A DNA stretch of 64,000 nucleotides from Pseudophaeomoniella oleicola (lineage: Eukaryota; Ascomycota; Eurotiomycetes; Phaeomoniellales; Phaeomoniellaceae): positions 62,001 through 126,000 of the forward strand of contig QWDQ01000052.1 in assembly GCA_003868215.1 (NCBI GenBank), read 5' to 3'. A program made the position numbers and the translations under genes. This document shows, in pieces, positions 1 to 10,700 of this stretch. The notes below the pieces were generated by a model. It saw only the letters and a list, made by a program, of their open reading frames with translations. It did no database searches and was not told the DNA's origin. Position 1 is the stretch's first letter. Every line of letters starts with the position of its first letter.

Positions 1-638
1 GTTGTTTTTATTATATTTATGTGCAGTAGTATATTATTGTATTTATCCTGTTGATGTCCTCTTCGGCCGAAATTTCTCCATGTCGATATCGGAGATAATC
101 CGGGAATACGGCACATAGAATTTCGGGTTTCCTTTGCTTCTTCTTCTTCTCCTCAATCGCAACGGTGAAGGATATCGATGGCCCGGTCTTACTCCCGGAT
201 TTCCAGTCACTGCCACTGTCACTGTCAGTGTAGGTGACCAGGTTCATTGATATCCTCATCGTCTGCTCACCGTCCAAGCTCTTTTTCTTCCTATTCTTAT
301 ATCATCCTCCGTTAATGTGGTTAATATACTCTGGGCAGCCTTCCTCCACTCGTCCTTCCATGCTATCGGAGGGTTTATCACTGATCCAGTCTAGCTTCTT
401 AGGCTGAACGATCTGAACTTTGATTTTCTATTGTTCATGGAAGCGTAGACATCGGCGCTACTGCACCATTGAGGCTTGTTTCTACCTCAAGTCGTGGCCA
501 GAATTGCATGCTCCGGGCAGCCATTGCAATACTCCACACCGCAGTTGTTCATACATTTCTCTATCCGAGGAGATTAAGGTCTCCTCTACTGGAAATCCGT
601 CGTGGTTTTGTGTTTTGGTATAAGGATTTCTTGCGAGT
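1..638. other. Left edge and leader of the first MFS gene
   Basis: No well-supported gene lies here. A minus-strand frame with its first ATG at 259 runs to a stop at 17 and would give about 80 residues with a Ser/Asp-rich start and a Lys-rich middle. It resembles nothing I recognise and could be chance or the end of a spliced gene. The last few hundred bases are probably promoter and 5' leader of the transporter that starts at 639. Confidence 0.3.
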
Positions 639-2558
639 ATGGCCTACCTGGAACCACCATCGCGTCCACTGTCCGAAGCAAATACAATGACCCTCGATGA
701 TGTGCAGCAACCACCTCAGTCTCCCGGCACATCTGTTGCCCATGCGATAAACGAGGGAATTTATCTTCACTCGAATGCCACCCCAGATCCCGAAGGATTG
801 GCAGAGAAGTCCTATCTCGACGATGCCAAGTCCCTTGATACGCAAAATGAAGACTCTGAATTCCATTGGATAGAGCTGACATTTGACACCGAGATCCCTG
901 AATTACCCACATTACATCGCACGCAAAGCGGCTTGGCATCCGTAAAATCAGCAGTCACCGGACACGGCCCTCCTGACCTCAAGCATTATGCATCTCCGTT
1001 CGGCTGGTCACGGCTGCGGAAAGGCTTCGTTTTGACGGTTGCATGTATAGCGTCCGGGCTTGCTGCTTACGCTGCAGGCTCATACTCTATGGCAACGAGC
1101 CACCTGAGGGAGATGTGGGGTCTCTCTCAGGTTGCAGCCAATGTTGGCACTACCATGTTCGTTCTCGGATTTGGTTTCGCTCCTTTGATCCTCGCACCTT
1201 ACAGTGAAGTAAAAGGAAGATACTGGACTTTTGTGCTTGCAGGAGTAGTCTTCTTTCTAGGAACCATGGGCTGCGCAGTGACGCAGTCGTTTGCAGGAAT
1301 GCTCGTATCTCGCTTTATCGTTGGTAGCGGTGCCTCCGTGTACGCCACCTTAGTCGGCGGCGTCGTCAGCGACATATACCACAAAGAGGAGAGAAACATG
1401 CCCATGGCACTGTACTCCCTGTCTGTGTTTATCGGAACCGGATTAGGACCTCTCGTCAGCGGCGCCATCTCGGACCACATTTCCTGGAGATGGATCTTCT
1501 ACATCCAGATGATCTTGGTTGGTGCGAACACGGCCATGATCTTCTTCGTCTTCCAGGAGACACGCGGCAACGTTCTGCTGCACCAGAAAGCGACCGCTCT
1601 CAACAAGTACGTTGAATCGCTAGAGAAACAAGGTCACGCAGGCATCGTCTGGCCCGCAGATTCCCAAGACCCGGAAAAGGAGACCGGACCGCAACGAGTC
1701 CGATTTCGAGCTCCCACGGAGAAGCGACGATCCTTTCCAAAGATGATCTATTTCAGCTTCAAATTCCCGCTCAAACTGCTCGCGACCGAGTCCGTCGTAT
1801 TCTGGTTCTCGCTCTGGGTTTCTTTCGCCTGGGCCATCCTCTATATGCAGTTCAGTTCGATCGCGCTCGTCTTCAGGACCAACCACGGTTTCAACAACAC
1901 CGAAATCGGTGCCGTGTTTTCCTCCATCGTCGTCGCCGCCATCATTTTCTGCACGGTCAGCGTATACCAAGAAAAGCTCGCGCTCCGCTACATGCCCAAA
2001 ATCGCCGCCAGCCCCGAGGGAAGGCTGTACTTCGCCTGTGTCGAAAGCGCCTTCCTCCCCATCGGCCTCTTCTGGTTCGGCTGGACCTCCTTCAGCTCGA
2101 TCCACTGGATCGCACCGACGCTCGCGATCGCCTCGTGCACCATCGGCATCTTCTCCATCTACCTCGCCGTCTTCAACTACCTGGCCGACACATACCACCG
2201 GTACGCGTCGAGCGCGCTCGCCGCCCAGAGCATGTGCCGCAACCTCCTCGCCGGCGTCTTCCCGCTCGTCACGAACCAGATGTTCACGAACCTGACGTAC
2301 TCGGGTGCCGGCAGCCTGTTGGGCGGCATCGGCGTGCTGCTCACCGCCGTACCCTGGGTGCTCGTTTTCTACGGCGAGAGGATCCGTCGGCGGAGCCCGT
2401 TCGCGGGAGAGGTCATGGAGGAACAGCATGACGGGGTGGATTATGAGGAGCCGGATGAATATGTTGAGAGTCGTCGTGGGAGCGAACTTCATCCCCATCA
2501 CCATCATCATCATCATCATCAAAACGACGAAGAAGTACAGCAGCAGCAGCAATCATGA
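639..2558 (+). CDS. MFS transporter, DHA1-like drug/polyamine type
   Basis: The 639-residue product is a major facilitator superfamily permease of the plasma membrane, probably a proton antiporter; its substrate cannot be read from sequence. A polar cytosolic N-terminus of about 125 residues precedes the first hydrophobic helix (residues 127-147). The A-type loop (APYSEVKGRYW) and a short HKEERN loop after helix 4 place it with fungal DHA1 multidrug and polyamine transporters. A charged central loop (about residues 325-370) separates two helix bundles. It reads as one uninterrupted exon from the ATG at 639. The C-terminal tail is odd: after the last helix come an acidic stretch, a run of eight histidines broken from an earlier HPH, and a Gln run. 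GC content and codon bias rise sharply in the last third of the gene. Confidence 0.88.
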   Translation: MAYLEPPSRPLSEANTMTLDDVQQPPQSPGTSVAHAINEGIYLHSNATPDPEGLAEKSYLDDAKSLDTQNEDSEFHWIELTFDTEIPELPTLHRTQSGLASVKSAVTGHGPPDLKHYASPFGWSRLRKGFVLTVACIASGLAAYAAGSYSMATSHLREMWGLSQVAANVGTTMFVLGFGFAPLILAPYSEVKGRYWTFVLAGVVFFLGTMGCAVTQSFAGMLVSRFIVGSGASVYATLVGGVVSDIYHKEERNMPMALYSLSVFIGTGLGPLVSGAISDHISWRWIFYIQMILVGANTAMIFFVFQETRGNVLLHQKATALNKYVESLEKQGHAGIVWPADSQDPEKETGPQRVRFRAPTEKRRSFPKMIYFSFKFPLKLLATESVVFWFSLWVSFAWAILYMQFSSIALVFRTNHGFNNTEIGAVFSSIVVAAIIFCTVSVYQEKLALRYMPKIAASPEGRLYFACVESAFLPIGLFWFGWTSFSSIHWIAPTLAIASCTIGIFSIYLAVFNYLADTYHRYASSALAAQSMCRNLLAGVFPLVTNQMFTNLTYSGAGSLLGGIGVLLTAVPWVLVFYGERIRRRSPFAGEVMEEQHDGVDYEEPDEYVESRRGSELHPHHHHHHHHQNDEEVQQQQQS

Positions 2559-3096
2559 TCCATGCCATCTGACATATTAATACAGCTATTCCAGAACATA
2601 ACAAGACATAAAAAATAAAAAAGAATCCTCCTAAACAGCCAAGAAACAATTGCAAGACCCAAAAATCCCCGTGCACGACCCACCATGGCATGAAAACGTG
2701 ATATAGGCTAGACAGGACCCAAGAATTTTTCCTGATTGATTTCTTTCTACCTTTCTCTTCTTCTTCTTCTTTTTCTTTTTTTAACTTCATTTTGTTTCCT
2801 TGTCTGTTTACAAATTCTATACTGTACTGTACTGTAGTACACTGTAGTATACATATTTAGTGAAAAGGCGCGCGCCGAGTAAGGTAGGCTAGCTAGGCTA
2901 GCTACTTTGGATAGAAAGGTAGGTAGACTTGATGAGAAGATAGATGTCTACGAAAGTATGATAAGAAAACCGAAAGAGGGAGAGAGAGAGCGTGCCATGT
3001 GTATATGGTATTTCGTATAGAAAAAAAGAAATTTTCAGAACCTCACTCACTCCCATCCCACCCTCTAATCCTATTTACTCAAACCGAAAGCGAAAC
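2559..3096. other. Convergent intergenic region with simple repeats
   Basis: Both flanking genes end here. The stretch holds a pyrimidine-rich tract near 2757-2780, repeated CTGTA/TAGTA words near 2820-2850, a tandem GGCTAGCTA motif near 2886-2903 and a GA run near 2975-2990. I see no gene; it is probably two overlapping 3' UTRs. Confidence 0.6.
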
Positions 3097-4611
3097 CTAC
3101 AAAATAGCCGAATCACTCATCCCAGCCCCTTCGCCATCACCATCGACGATATCTTCGCGATAGAAGCCGGCGACCAAAAAGGCCAGTTCGAGCGCCTGCT
3201 TCTCGTTTAACCGCGGATCGCAAAACGTCGTATAATTCGAGCCGAGGTGCTCTTCGGTCAGACCCTCGGCGCCACCGATGCATTCCGTGACGGCTTCGCC
3301 GGTGAGTTCGAGGTGCACACCGCCGAGGTAGGAGCCCATGCGGCGGTGGATTTCAAGGGCCTGTTGAACTTCAGAGAGGATGTCAGCAAAGCGGCGGGTT
3401 TTGAATTTTTCGCCAGAGGTCGAGAGCTCGGCCGTGATGCCGTTGCCGTGCATCGGGTCGCATTGCCAGACGGGGATGTGGCCGGATTTTTGGACTGCTT
3501 CGATGTGCGCGGGAAGGTGGGCGGCGACTTTCGAGGCGCCGTAGCGGGTTATGAGTGTGACTTTGCCAATTTCGCGGTCGGGGTTTAGGATGTCGAGGAT
3601 TCGAGGAATTTCTTCTGGGGCCATGGATGGACCGACTTTGACACCGATAGGGTTGGAGATCCCGCGGAAGAACTCGACGTGGCCATTTGTTAGTTGGCGA
3701 GTTCTGTCACCAATCCAGATGAAATGGGCGGAGGTATTATAATAGCCTTGGGTCGCAGGAGCCGGGTGCAGGCGAGTGGGTAGGGATGTCTTTCGTTGGC
3801 CGAGGGAAATGATGGGTTTGGTAGTCTCGGATTTAAAGGTGTTGGAAGGATGCTTGAAGAGTCGGGTGAAGGCCTGCTCATACTCAAGGATGAGGCCTTC
3901 ATGTGACGTGAATAGATCTACTGTTTCGAGGCCGCCACCTGTATTCACTCCTATCGTTCTCATCATGTCAAGCGTGTCCGTGATGCGATCAACAATGCGT
4001 TGATAACGAGTTTTCAGTTCTGGGTCAACGACATGTCCCAGGCCCCAGTCAAGAGGGGAATGTAGATCAGCGAGGCCAGAGGATAGAGCTGCTCGAAGAT
4101 AATTTAAGGTGGCAGCAGAATGGAAATAGGCATCCACCAGACGGGAAGGGTTTGGCTTCCTCGTCTCGGCTGTTGGAGCAAACCCGTTGATGTTATCTCC
4201 ACGGAAAGAAGGCATCTCGACTCCGTTGATGACTTCCATAGGAGATGATCTCGGCTTCGCGAACTGCCCGGCCATCCTTGCGACACGGACAACCTTCTTC
4301 TTGGCGCCATAAATCAGAACAAGTGACATTTGAAGCATTAATTTGACTTTGGCCTCGATCATTGGCTGGTTGCAATAGTCAAACAGCTCAGCACAATCGC
4401 CCCCCTGGAGAAGAAATGCATTTCCTAGAGCGACTTCCTTCAAGCTGTTCTTGAGCCTGACGATCTCTTGAGGTGTGACAAGTGGTGGCAGCCTCTCGAG
4501 CTTTTCGATGGCAGCCTTGAAAGCAGTCTGGTCTTCGTATGTGACATCCTGTTTGACTGGTCGGCTTGTCCAGCTCGAGGGAGACCACTGAGGAAGGCTG
4601 TTGTCGCCCAT
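3097..4611 (-). CDS. aro-8: 3-deoxy-7-phosphoheptulonate synthase, class II
   Basis: This enzyme condenses phosphoenolpyruvate and erythrose 4-phosphate in the first committed step of the shikimate pathway (Phe, Tyr, Trp), probably in the cytosol. The 504-residue product carries class II (plant-like) signatures: LLQGGDCAE (about 67-75) with the metal-binding Cys, FAKPRSS, the FRGDNING loop, FIWIGDRTRQL, NPIGVKVGP, and CDPMHGNG with the metal-binding His. The DPRLNEKQALELAF tail is also typical. It is longer than the roughly 470 residues I associate with the family, mainly because of about 38 polar residues between the EQAFTR helix and GYYNTSAHF (about residues 255-292). No GT-AG pair would remove that segment, so I read it as coding. 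One exon. The neighbour at 5075 is divergent. Confidence 0.93.
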   Translation of the reverse strand: MGDNSLPQWSPSSWTSRPVKQDVTYEDQTAFKAAIEKLERLPPLVTPQEIVRLKNSLKEVALGNAFLLQGGDCAELFDYCNQPMIEAKVKLMLQMSLVLIYGAKKKVVRVARMAGQFAKPRSSPMEVINGVEMPSFRGDNINGFAPTAETRKPNPSRLVDAYFHSAATLNYLRAALSSGLADLHSPLDWGLGHVVDPELKTRYQRIVDRITDTLDMMRTIGVNTGGGLETVDLFTSHEGLILEYEQAFTRLFKHPSNTFKSETTKPIISLGQRKTSLPTRLHPAPATQGYYNTSAHFIWIGDRTRQLTNGHVEFFRGISNPIGVKVGPSMAPEEIPRILDILNPDREIGKVTLITRYGASKVAAHLPAHIEAVQKSGHIPVWQCDPMHGNGITAELSTSGEKFKTRRFADILSEVQQALEIHRRMGSYLGGVHLELTGEAVTECIGGAEGLTEEHLGSNYTTFCDPRLNEKQALELAFLVAGFYREDIVDGDGEGAGMSDSAIL

Positions 4612-5074
4612 AGCCCACAGACTTCAAGGATGGATAAAATGTCTCAAATTATTTGTGATTGAGGACTTTGATTCTGGAATATTGCTTGAGTCACGAAGTT
4701 GTCCTGGGTTCCTGCCCCTTCCTGTACTCCTACCACTGACCACTGTTCAACGTTAACGGACTGGCTCTCTCTAGGACGATATTGCTCTCCCGAATAGCTC
4801 TACGATGAACTCTGCAACTGGGAGATATTTCAAGCGCTGTGTCTCAAATGCCACCGACGATAACCGACTGACGTTCACTCTAAGCCGATTGGAGCAATAT
4901 TCGAGATAATTTGATCTCCGCTTTTTTCAGGGCAAAGCGCAGGTACCATTCCTCGGCCATTTACGACAGCTCCGTCATAGCTTCAATATCAAAATCATCA
5001 ACTACGATTCGAATCTAGCTACGGAAGTCAGCTACCTTTTTGTTCACTGTCTATAACACAATATCAGACTCGAT
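4612..5074. other. Divergent promoter between DAHP synthase and the HYPK-like gene
   Basis: These 463 bases lie head to head between two housekeeping genes and must hold both promoters. No TATA box stands out, and I see no reading frame worth keeping. Confidence 0.6.
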
Positions 5075-5521
5075 ATGGCTGAACCGGTTCCTTCTGCTGC
5101 GAACGAAGGTGCCGACAATGCTAGTAACGCCCCCGCCAACGCAGAAGACCGCCGAGCAGCTGCAGCTCTCGACGCCCTCGACAGCAAAGCCATAGCCTCT
5201 GACTCACCCCAGCAAGGGGCGAAGCAAGAAGACCAAGATGCGCTCGGCAAAGCCATGAACAGACTAGAGATTGCCGCGGGAACAGCGAAGAAGGACGACG
5301 CCACGGAAAAGAAGCCATCGAAATGGGAGGAGAAGAAGCGACTGGAAGAGGAAGAAGCGAAGCGAAAGAGAGCGGTGAAGGTTTCAGCCGAGGATGTGAC
5401 CTTCCTGGTTAATGAGTTGGATTTGACCAAAGCGAAAGCAACGGATCTGTTGAAATCATACGAAGGGAATCCGACGAAAGCCGTTCGAGCTTTCATTGCA
5501 CCCCGAGCAATCAAGGCGTGA
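5075..5521 (+). CDS. HYPK-like UBA protein, NatA regulator
   Basis: The 148-residue product resembles HYPK, the small protein that binds the ribosome-associated N-terminal acetyltransferase NatA and tunes it. The N-terminal half is disordered and Ala-rich. A basic/acidic helix follows (KKPSKWEEKKRLEEEEAKRK, about 88-107). The last 45 residues form a UBA fold of the NAC-alpha/HYPK kind, with VSAEDVTFLVNELDLTK, KATDLLKSYEGN and KAVRAFI. A full NAC-alpha would carry a NAC domain, which is absent here, so HYPK is the better call. One exon. It is divergent from the DAHP synthase and convergent with the PIG-S gene. Confidence 0.82.
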   Translation: MAEPVPSAANEGADNASNAPANAEDRRAAAALDALDSKAIASDSPQQGAKQEDQDALGKAMNRLEIAAGTAKKDDATEKKPSKWEEKKRLEEEEAKRKRAVKVSAEDVTFLVNELDLTKAKATDLLKSYEGNPTKAVRAFIAPRAIKA

Positions 5522-5868
5522 ACGATAAAAGTAATAATGGTGTGGACTGTTTATGAGAGAAGACACACAGCAGTGCTCATCTGAGGAGCCACATAGAGGC
5601 AATATCCTCTGCCTGGAGTTGAGAAGCTGCCACTGAGCGTAATACCTACCACTATATCGTGAGTACTTCGGCTGAGAGCACTCATTGGCCGCATCGTAAG
5701 GACTCGGATACCGCTTCGATTGTTTACTCGACGAACCTGCAAGCTTGGAAGAATGAGGAGAGGCAGCAGGCTGCTACGTGGACTACGAAGATCCCTACAG
5801 TAGCATAGGAGAAGAGGATCACGGTGGCTTTTTTGATGTCATGATTCATGAATAGAACAATACAATTA
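5522..5868. other. Convergent 3' region
   Basis: This is the tail-to-tail spacer between the HYPK-like gene and PIG-S. I see no reading frame or repeat of note. Confidence 0.6.
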
Positions 5869-7722
5869 CTACTTTTGCGATTTCCCTTTTCTGCTGCTCA
5901 GGAATCGTTTCAACTCCCTCACTAGTCCTAAGATCAGGGGAAAAGAGACCGGTCCCAGTAGAGGCAGATACACTGCTATTTTGTGCTCATCGGGGAAATA
6001 GACCTGTCCAACCATGCTCTTCTCAAAGAAGGCCTGCTCCGCTTGCACCTCAGCCTGTCTGACATGCTGCAGTGCCTCGTCGAATCTACCAGACGTCAGC
6101 GCCGCACATGCACCTTTCAGAGAAGATATAGTAGCTTCAACGCTCCGAGAAACCGACAGCGGAATTGGAATCGATGGCAGAGACTGAGTCAATCGTGCGA
6201 GAGACCCCAAGGTAGAGCTTGCCGAGAGATAAAGGGAAGTGGTCTGAAGGCGTTTGAGTGACTGGATTCTCAGCGGCAAGGAAACCTCGTTATCGCCCGG
6301 AAGACCAAGCAAAGATAGTAGTTGAGACCGGAAGGTTGTGAAAGCTGGAGCCATATCTAGGGGTTCGAGATGTTTCGGTACCGACAACGCTCCAGTGTCT
6401 GTAATTACAGGGTTGTAAATGGCGACACCACCCCACTGTGGGATTAGCCATTCGGTGGCCCCGTTGGTACCAGCAATCGTGAGCGGACTTTGAGAGACCG
6501 ATGGAATATAAAGGACGAAGTTGATAGTGGGACCATGTGATCCAATAGAGGGTGAGAGAGGCCACTCTGCCGCATTCACGAACGCAGAGAGGTCAGCCTG
6601 GGCGATATGTGTCTCGTTTGTGACCATGTCTTTTGATAGATGTACGGAAGGGGCGAAGCGTGAGTATAGTTGAATCTGACTATTGATCGTAAAATGACTG
6701 ATAGTGGATAGAGCATCTACCCAGGGTCTGATATGGTCGTCAAGAGCGTCGGCGATATCCCACGACGACGGTGTCGCCTCAGCAGAGAAGAGCGAGAAGG
6801 TTAAGTGATAGGTGTCAGAATATTTGAAGCTCCGAGTATCACGGGTTGAAATCTTTTCCTGAAGATCTTTCGGTAGGCTCCGAACGAAGGTACCAGGGTT
6901 GCCATTGGTCTTAGTGGTGGGTCGTGAGCTAGGTCCTGGGGAGTGGCTAGTACCTTGGGTCACGAATCTATAGGCTATGCTGGCTTGCTCTTCTTGGAAA
7001 AGGCTATGCAGCTGGTTGGCGAGAAACGTCGAAAGTTGCGGAGTTGAAGATGAATAAGATGGTAGATGAGTGGATGGATAGTACAAGACAGCCTCCGTCG
7101 AGAACGTTTGCAACTGTAACTCCGGAGGTTGCTCGTCTCGAGGTACGAGCTTGACCGTCAATGCAGCCTCTGCATCATGTATGCCTGTCTCTTCTGTGTC
7201 GCATTCAGCGTCTCCAGCAACGGAACTTGCTGACTTTGCGTCGACCAAGCGTAGCCTAAGGTGATGTGGCGAGAACTCATTAAGATCGTCGAGGGCGTGT
7301 TGTGTCGTCTGTAGAAATTGCTTTGCGCTTGTGCAAGGAATGGTTGGCGCAGCTATCTTAATTTCAAGGGGGAAACTGGGTAAGCAGACCTGAGAAGCCA
7401 CAGTTAGTCTCCAATACTGCCAGGGTTCTTTGGCCGGGGTATCTGAGCTTACGCTGCCCTGATCCCATTCTAACATATCCTCAAATGGTAGCTCTGCCCG
7501 GTATATCGATGTTGTCTTCCACCACATGGGTAGCCCCAGACACAAGATGACGACCCAAAAAGACAACACAACCCACGTCCGCGTCCTTATCGACTGCGGC
7601 TTCTCTGGTGGGGGTTGCTTTACGGCGTTGACATGCGTCGGTGCTGTCGTTGCATGCGCCTCTCCCTCGGTTGCGGCCACATGGCTGTCATTGACAGCAG
7701 AGGTGGTGACTTCCTCCACCAT
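5869..7722 (-). CDS. GPI17: GPI transamidase subunit PIG-S/Gpi17
   Basis: PIG-S is a subunit of the ER-membrane GPI transamidase, which swaps C-terminal signal peptides for GPI anchors. I take the start at the first in-frame ATG (7722), giving 617 residues; the frame is open slightly further upstream, but without an ATG. A polar N-terminus is followed by a membrane helix (TWVVLSFWVVILCLGLPMWW, about 49-68). After it comes the family-typical IYRAELPF. The large lumenal domain holds NFVLYIP and the TEWLIPQWGGVAIYNP block (about 415-435), the most recognisable part of the family. A second hydrophobic segment (AVYLPLLGPVSFPLILGL) and a short basic tail close the protein, which is the expected two-TM topology. 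No intron is needed. Confidence 0.92.
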   Translation of the reverse strand: MVEEVTTSAVNDSHVAATEGEAHATTAPTHVNAVKQPPPEKPQSIRTRTWVVLSFWVVILCLGLPMWWKTTSIYRAELPFEDMLEWDQGSVSSDTPAKEPWQYWRLTVASQVCLPSFPLEIKIAAPTIPCTSAKQFLQTTQHALDDLNEFSPHHLRLRLVDAKSASSVAGDAECDTEETGIHDAEAALTVKLVPRDEQPPELQLQTFSTEAVLYYPSTHLPSYSSSTPQLSTFLANQLHSLFQEEQASIAYRFVTQGTSHSPGPSSRPTTKTNGNPGTFVRSLPKDLQEKISTRDTRSFKYSDTYHLTFSLFSAEATPSSWDIADALDDHIRPWVDALSTISHFTINSQIQLYSRFAPSVHLSKDMVTNETHIAQADLSAFVNAAEWPLSPSIGSHGPTINFVLYIPSVSQSPLTIAGTNGATEWLIPQWGGVAIYNPVITDTGALSVPKHLEPLDMAPAFTTFRSQLLSLLGLPGDNEVSLPLRIQSLKRLQTTSLYLSASSTLGSLARLTQSLPSIPIPLSVSRSVEATISSLKGACAALTSGRFDEALQHVRQAEVQAEQAFFEKSMVGQVYFPDEHKIAVYLPLLGPVSFPLILGLVRELKRFLSSRKGKSQK

Positions 7723-8233
7723 CACCACATGTCCACCCAGACCGTAGCTATTATCCACGCACAGGTGAACACAGGGGAAATAAATCCAACCAGAGGAGTG
7801 CCTTAACTACTGATCAAGGGAATTGTCACTGAGAGCGTGGTCCAATTAGATGCGACTTTCCTGATGAGGAAGTTCGTATTCGTACGGGAGTGTGGGGAGC
7901 AATATATTGGGGCAGTAGTGTATCGTAATAACCGTATATTTGGCACAGTTGTAGGCATCGACGAGGTCAGAATAAGCATTAACGTTTTATAACCGAAATG
8001 GATCATTTATAACACTTTACGACTTTGTTTGGTTTGTGCTCTCTAAAGACCAATATGCACATAGATGGACATTGGACGACATATGATAGACACAGGTAAA
8101 CGCCGTTGTCGTATTACAAGGAATCGATTCTCTGTTATATGTACTCCATGTTACACGCATGCTAGCCACCAAATCAGTCCCTCCCCATGGGCTATACTAA
8201 TAGTGAACACTTTCTTTGACAGATTAGTCAGTC
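7723..8233. other. Spacer between PIG-S promoter and MFS 3' end
   Basis: This stretch contains the PIG-S promoter and the 3' flank of the next minus-strand gene. It is AT-rich around 7900-8050. I see no gene. Confidence 0.55.
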
Positions 8234-9937
8234 CTACCCCGCTGCGTATGTGCTTTTCTTTCGTAGGGTTGGCCCGTAGATCCAGAGTAAGAAAGGGATA
8301 GGCAACCCGATGACCAAAGCAACAAGGGCCAACACGGAGTTGCCCCAGCCGTATCCAAGGCTCTGGTAGAGATATGGTGCGAACAATGGAAACGTAAATC
8401 CAGCAAGCGACCGCAGAAACATAGAGGCAGCACTGGCCGAGGCAGCATATGTTGGGTATACATCCAAGGCGTAGAGTTGTACGCATTGCATCCCGTACTT
8501 GACCCCAGCGGCAAAAATGGCAGCTCCGATGTCAGGCATTATCCACGGTAAGTGTTTCTCCGCACTCCAGCCATACCACACGAGGCCGATAGGCACCAAG
8601 AGTGACCCGGGCACCAGAAGTGGGAGGCGGTATTCTGGATATCCAGTTCCTTTGCCTCGTGTAGACTTCAAACGCTTATACAGTCTGTCAAGCAACCTTG
8701 TACAGGACTGGGTGCCAATGATGTAGCCGAACGCAAGGGCTAGATAGTTGAGGCCTGCAATACCGATTGACTCGCCATAAAAGCCCCTCCACAATGTCGG
8801 AAACGTCGTCAACGCAAGGTAGACGAGACCGAACAGGTACGCAACGTAGAGCGTGAGGCACTGGACTATTGGCTGAGTACAGAGGAGACGAACAGGACGA
8901 GCTAGGCCAGCCGCGGCCATCTTCGAAATTGTGCGATCAGCACTCTCCCACTTCGTGTGTAGCGCATGATTGCCCGTCTCTTCTCGCAATCGCTTGGCCT
9001 TCTGTCCGAGGATCACAGGCGCAAAAGTTTCACGGAAGAACAGTGTTGCGCTTAACTGGATACACGCATCCGTAATGCTGATGGCCCAGAAAGTCCATCT
9101 CCATGAGCTATATTGAGTGATGAATCCCCCGAGAAGAGGTCCAAGGGTGGGACTGAGCAATGTAATCAAGGTATATATGCTGACGGACAACCCACGTTCT
9201 TCAGGCCTCCAGACATCTCCCAAGATGCCGGCTCCTATTGCAGTAGCAGCGCTAAAAATGCACGTCAACACAGTTCATGATAGGTGACAAGCATGAGAAA
9301 AAGACCGCCAGTGACAAAGCCACACGTACCTGCCGCCAAAGCCGGCAAAAAAGCGACAGATTATCAGCTGTGGGCCCGTTTTCGCAAAACCACATGCCGT
9401 GTTAAATGCCAGATAAATCAGGTTGAAGAGCTGCAGGACAATACGGCGGCCATACATCTCAGATAGAGGGCCGGAAAGAAAGGGTCCGAATGCGTAAGCA
9501 AGAACAAAGATGGAAAGAGTTAAGGATCTTTCGAAAGGTTGATGTATATTGAGATCTCTGCCAATTGTCTCCAAGGCGGGTGCCGTCATGGATGTCGAGA
9601 CAGGAGATATAAAGGTAAACGAAGATGCTATGGCGGTCACTCGCCAGCGAGCAGCAAATGACCAGTTCTTCGGATTCTCAGCATCATCCGGTCCCTCCCA
9701 GCTTACCTTGAATTGCATTGCCACCTCAGTCAAGTGAACCATTGGCATAGAAGGGGGACTTACCAGATTCCTGTCCGGGTCTTCCTGCGGTTCAGAGCAG
9801 AGAGCTTGGGTTCCGTTGCCTTTCACGCCTGGGTCATTGGGGCATTTCTCCGACGTTTCAGGGCCGCCAATTCTTGATATGGTGTCGTGATCCTTCTGGG
9901 GGCCACGATGGACTAACTGTCCTGTGGTAGTTTCCAT
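8234..9937 (-). CDS. MFS transporter, DHA1-like, one intron
   Basis: This is a second major facilitator permease, about 541 residues, with exons 9937-9330 and 9251-8234. The 78-bp intron has a GTACGT donor and a TTTTTAG acceptor, and joining restores FAGFGGSAATAIGAGILGD. The N-terminal 95 residues are polar and end in the ENPKNWS motif that typically precedes helix 1 in fungal DHA1 drug:H+ antiporters. Other marks are SGPLSEMYGRR after helix 2, a DVWRPEERG loop, and LGPLLGGFI (motif C) before SSWRWTFW. It is probably a plasma-membrane exporter of toxic or secondary compounds; the substrate is unknown. It is divergent from the amidase gene at 10701. Confidence 0.88.
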
Positions 9938-10700
9938 GTCTATGGTAGACAATGATGTCTACGATAGCACAGGAGGCATTGTGAAGAAGGACGGGGGAAA
10001 CCCCATGGCACAGGCAGGCATTATCTATACATACTGACTCAAATAGTCAGGAAGGATACAACAGATGCATTTAACGTATAAATCGCAAGGTCTTAACGCC
10101 GGAGGTTGGATGTATATGGTATTGCTTGGCGGCTATCCGGCACCTTCGTACCGATTCGGGGTCCGAATACTCCATTTCTTATCTTACACGTCTTACCGAG
10201 GCTACTACCATGTCCTGCCCTATACGCAGCTTATCTGTATACGATGCTCCTAGACGATGCATGGTGCCTCTCTCTCTCTCTCTTTTTTTTTCCAAGAGAG
10301 AAGGCCCAAAGAGTGCAAGTCACAGCATCTTTCAACATTTACCTCCTCTCGTTCCTTGTCGTCGGGTGTCTTGGGAAAGTGGCTTGTCAGAATTTCGGAA
10401 CTGCAATCAGTAATCAATTATATTGTGAGTGCCTATTACCTGTCCGGGTGCCTATTACCTACTATCAACGCCTTGACGAGGCCGCCATGTGTACTCAAGA
10501 CTTACTGGTAGAGATTTGGCACCTTTCAATTCTATGTACCTATCTAAATAATGCTGTAATTGCTGCAGAACCAAGTATCGAAGCTAATATCAGCTAACCT
10601 GCTGTTGCTCGATAGTATTTCATGTATCAAAGATCGTGAAGAGGCCATAGTAGTTTCTTGATGAAAGCTATTTTACATCACTCCCCCAGATCCTGGCCAG
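9938..10700. other. Divergent region between MFS transporter and amidase
   Basis: These 763 bases hold both promoters. A CT run followed by a T run sits at about 10267-10292. Small frames on the plus strand look like chance. The sequence CCTATTACCT occurs twice (about 10433 and 10450), a short direct repeat that could be regulatory. Confidence 0.5.

Noticed and set aside
1620-2552. Long minus-strand frame opposite the first MFS gene
   Set aside because: It mirrors the GC-rich third of a clear transporter gene and its composition (Glu, Gly, Arg, Asp runs) is typical of an antisense shadow.
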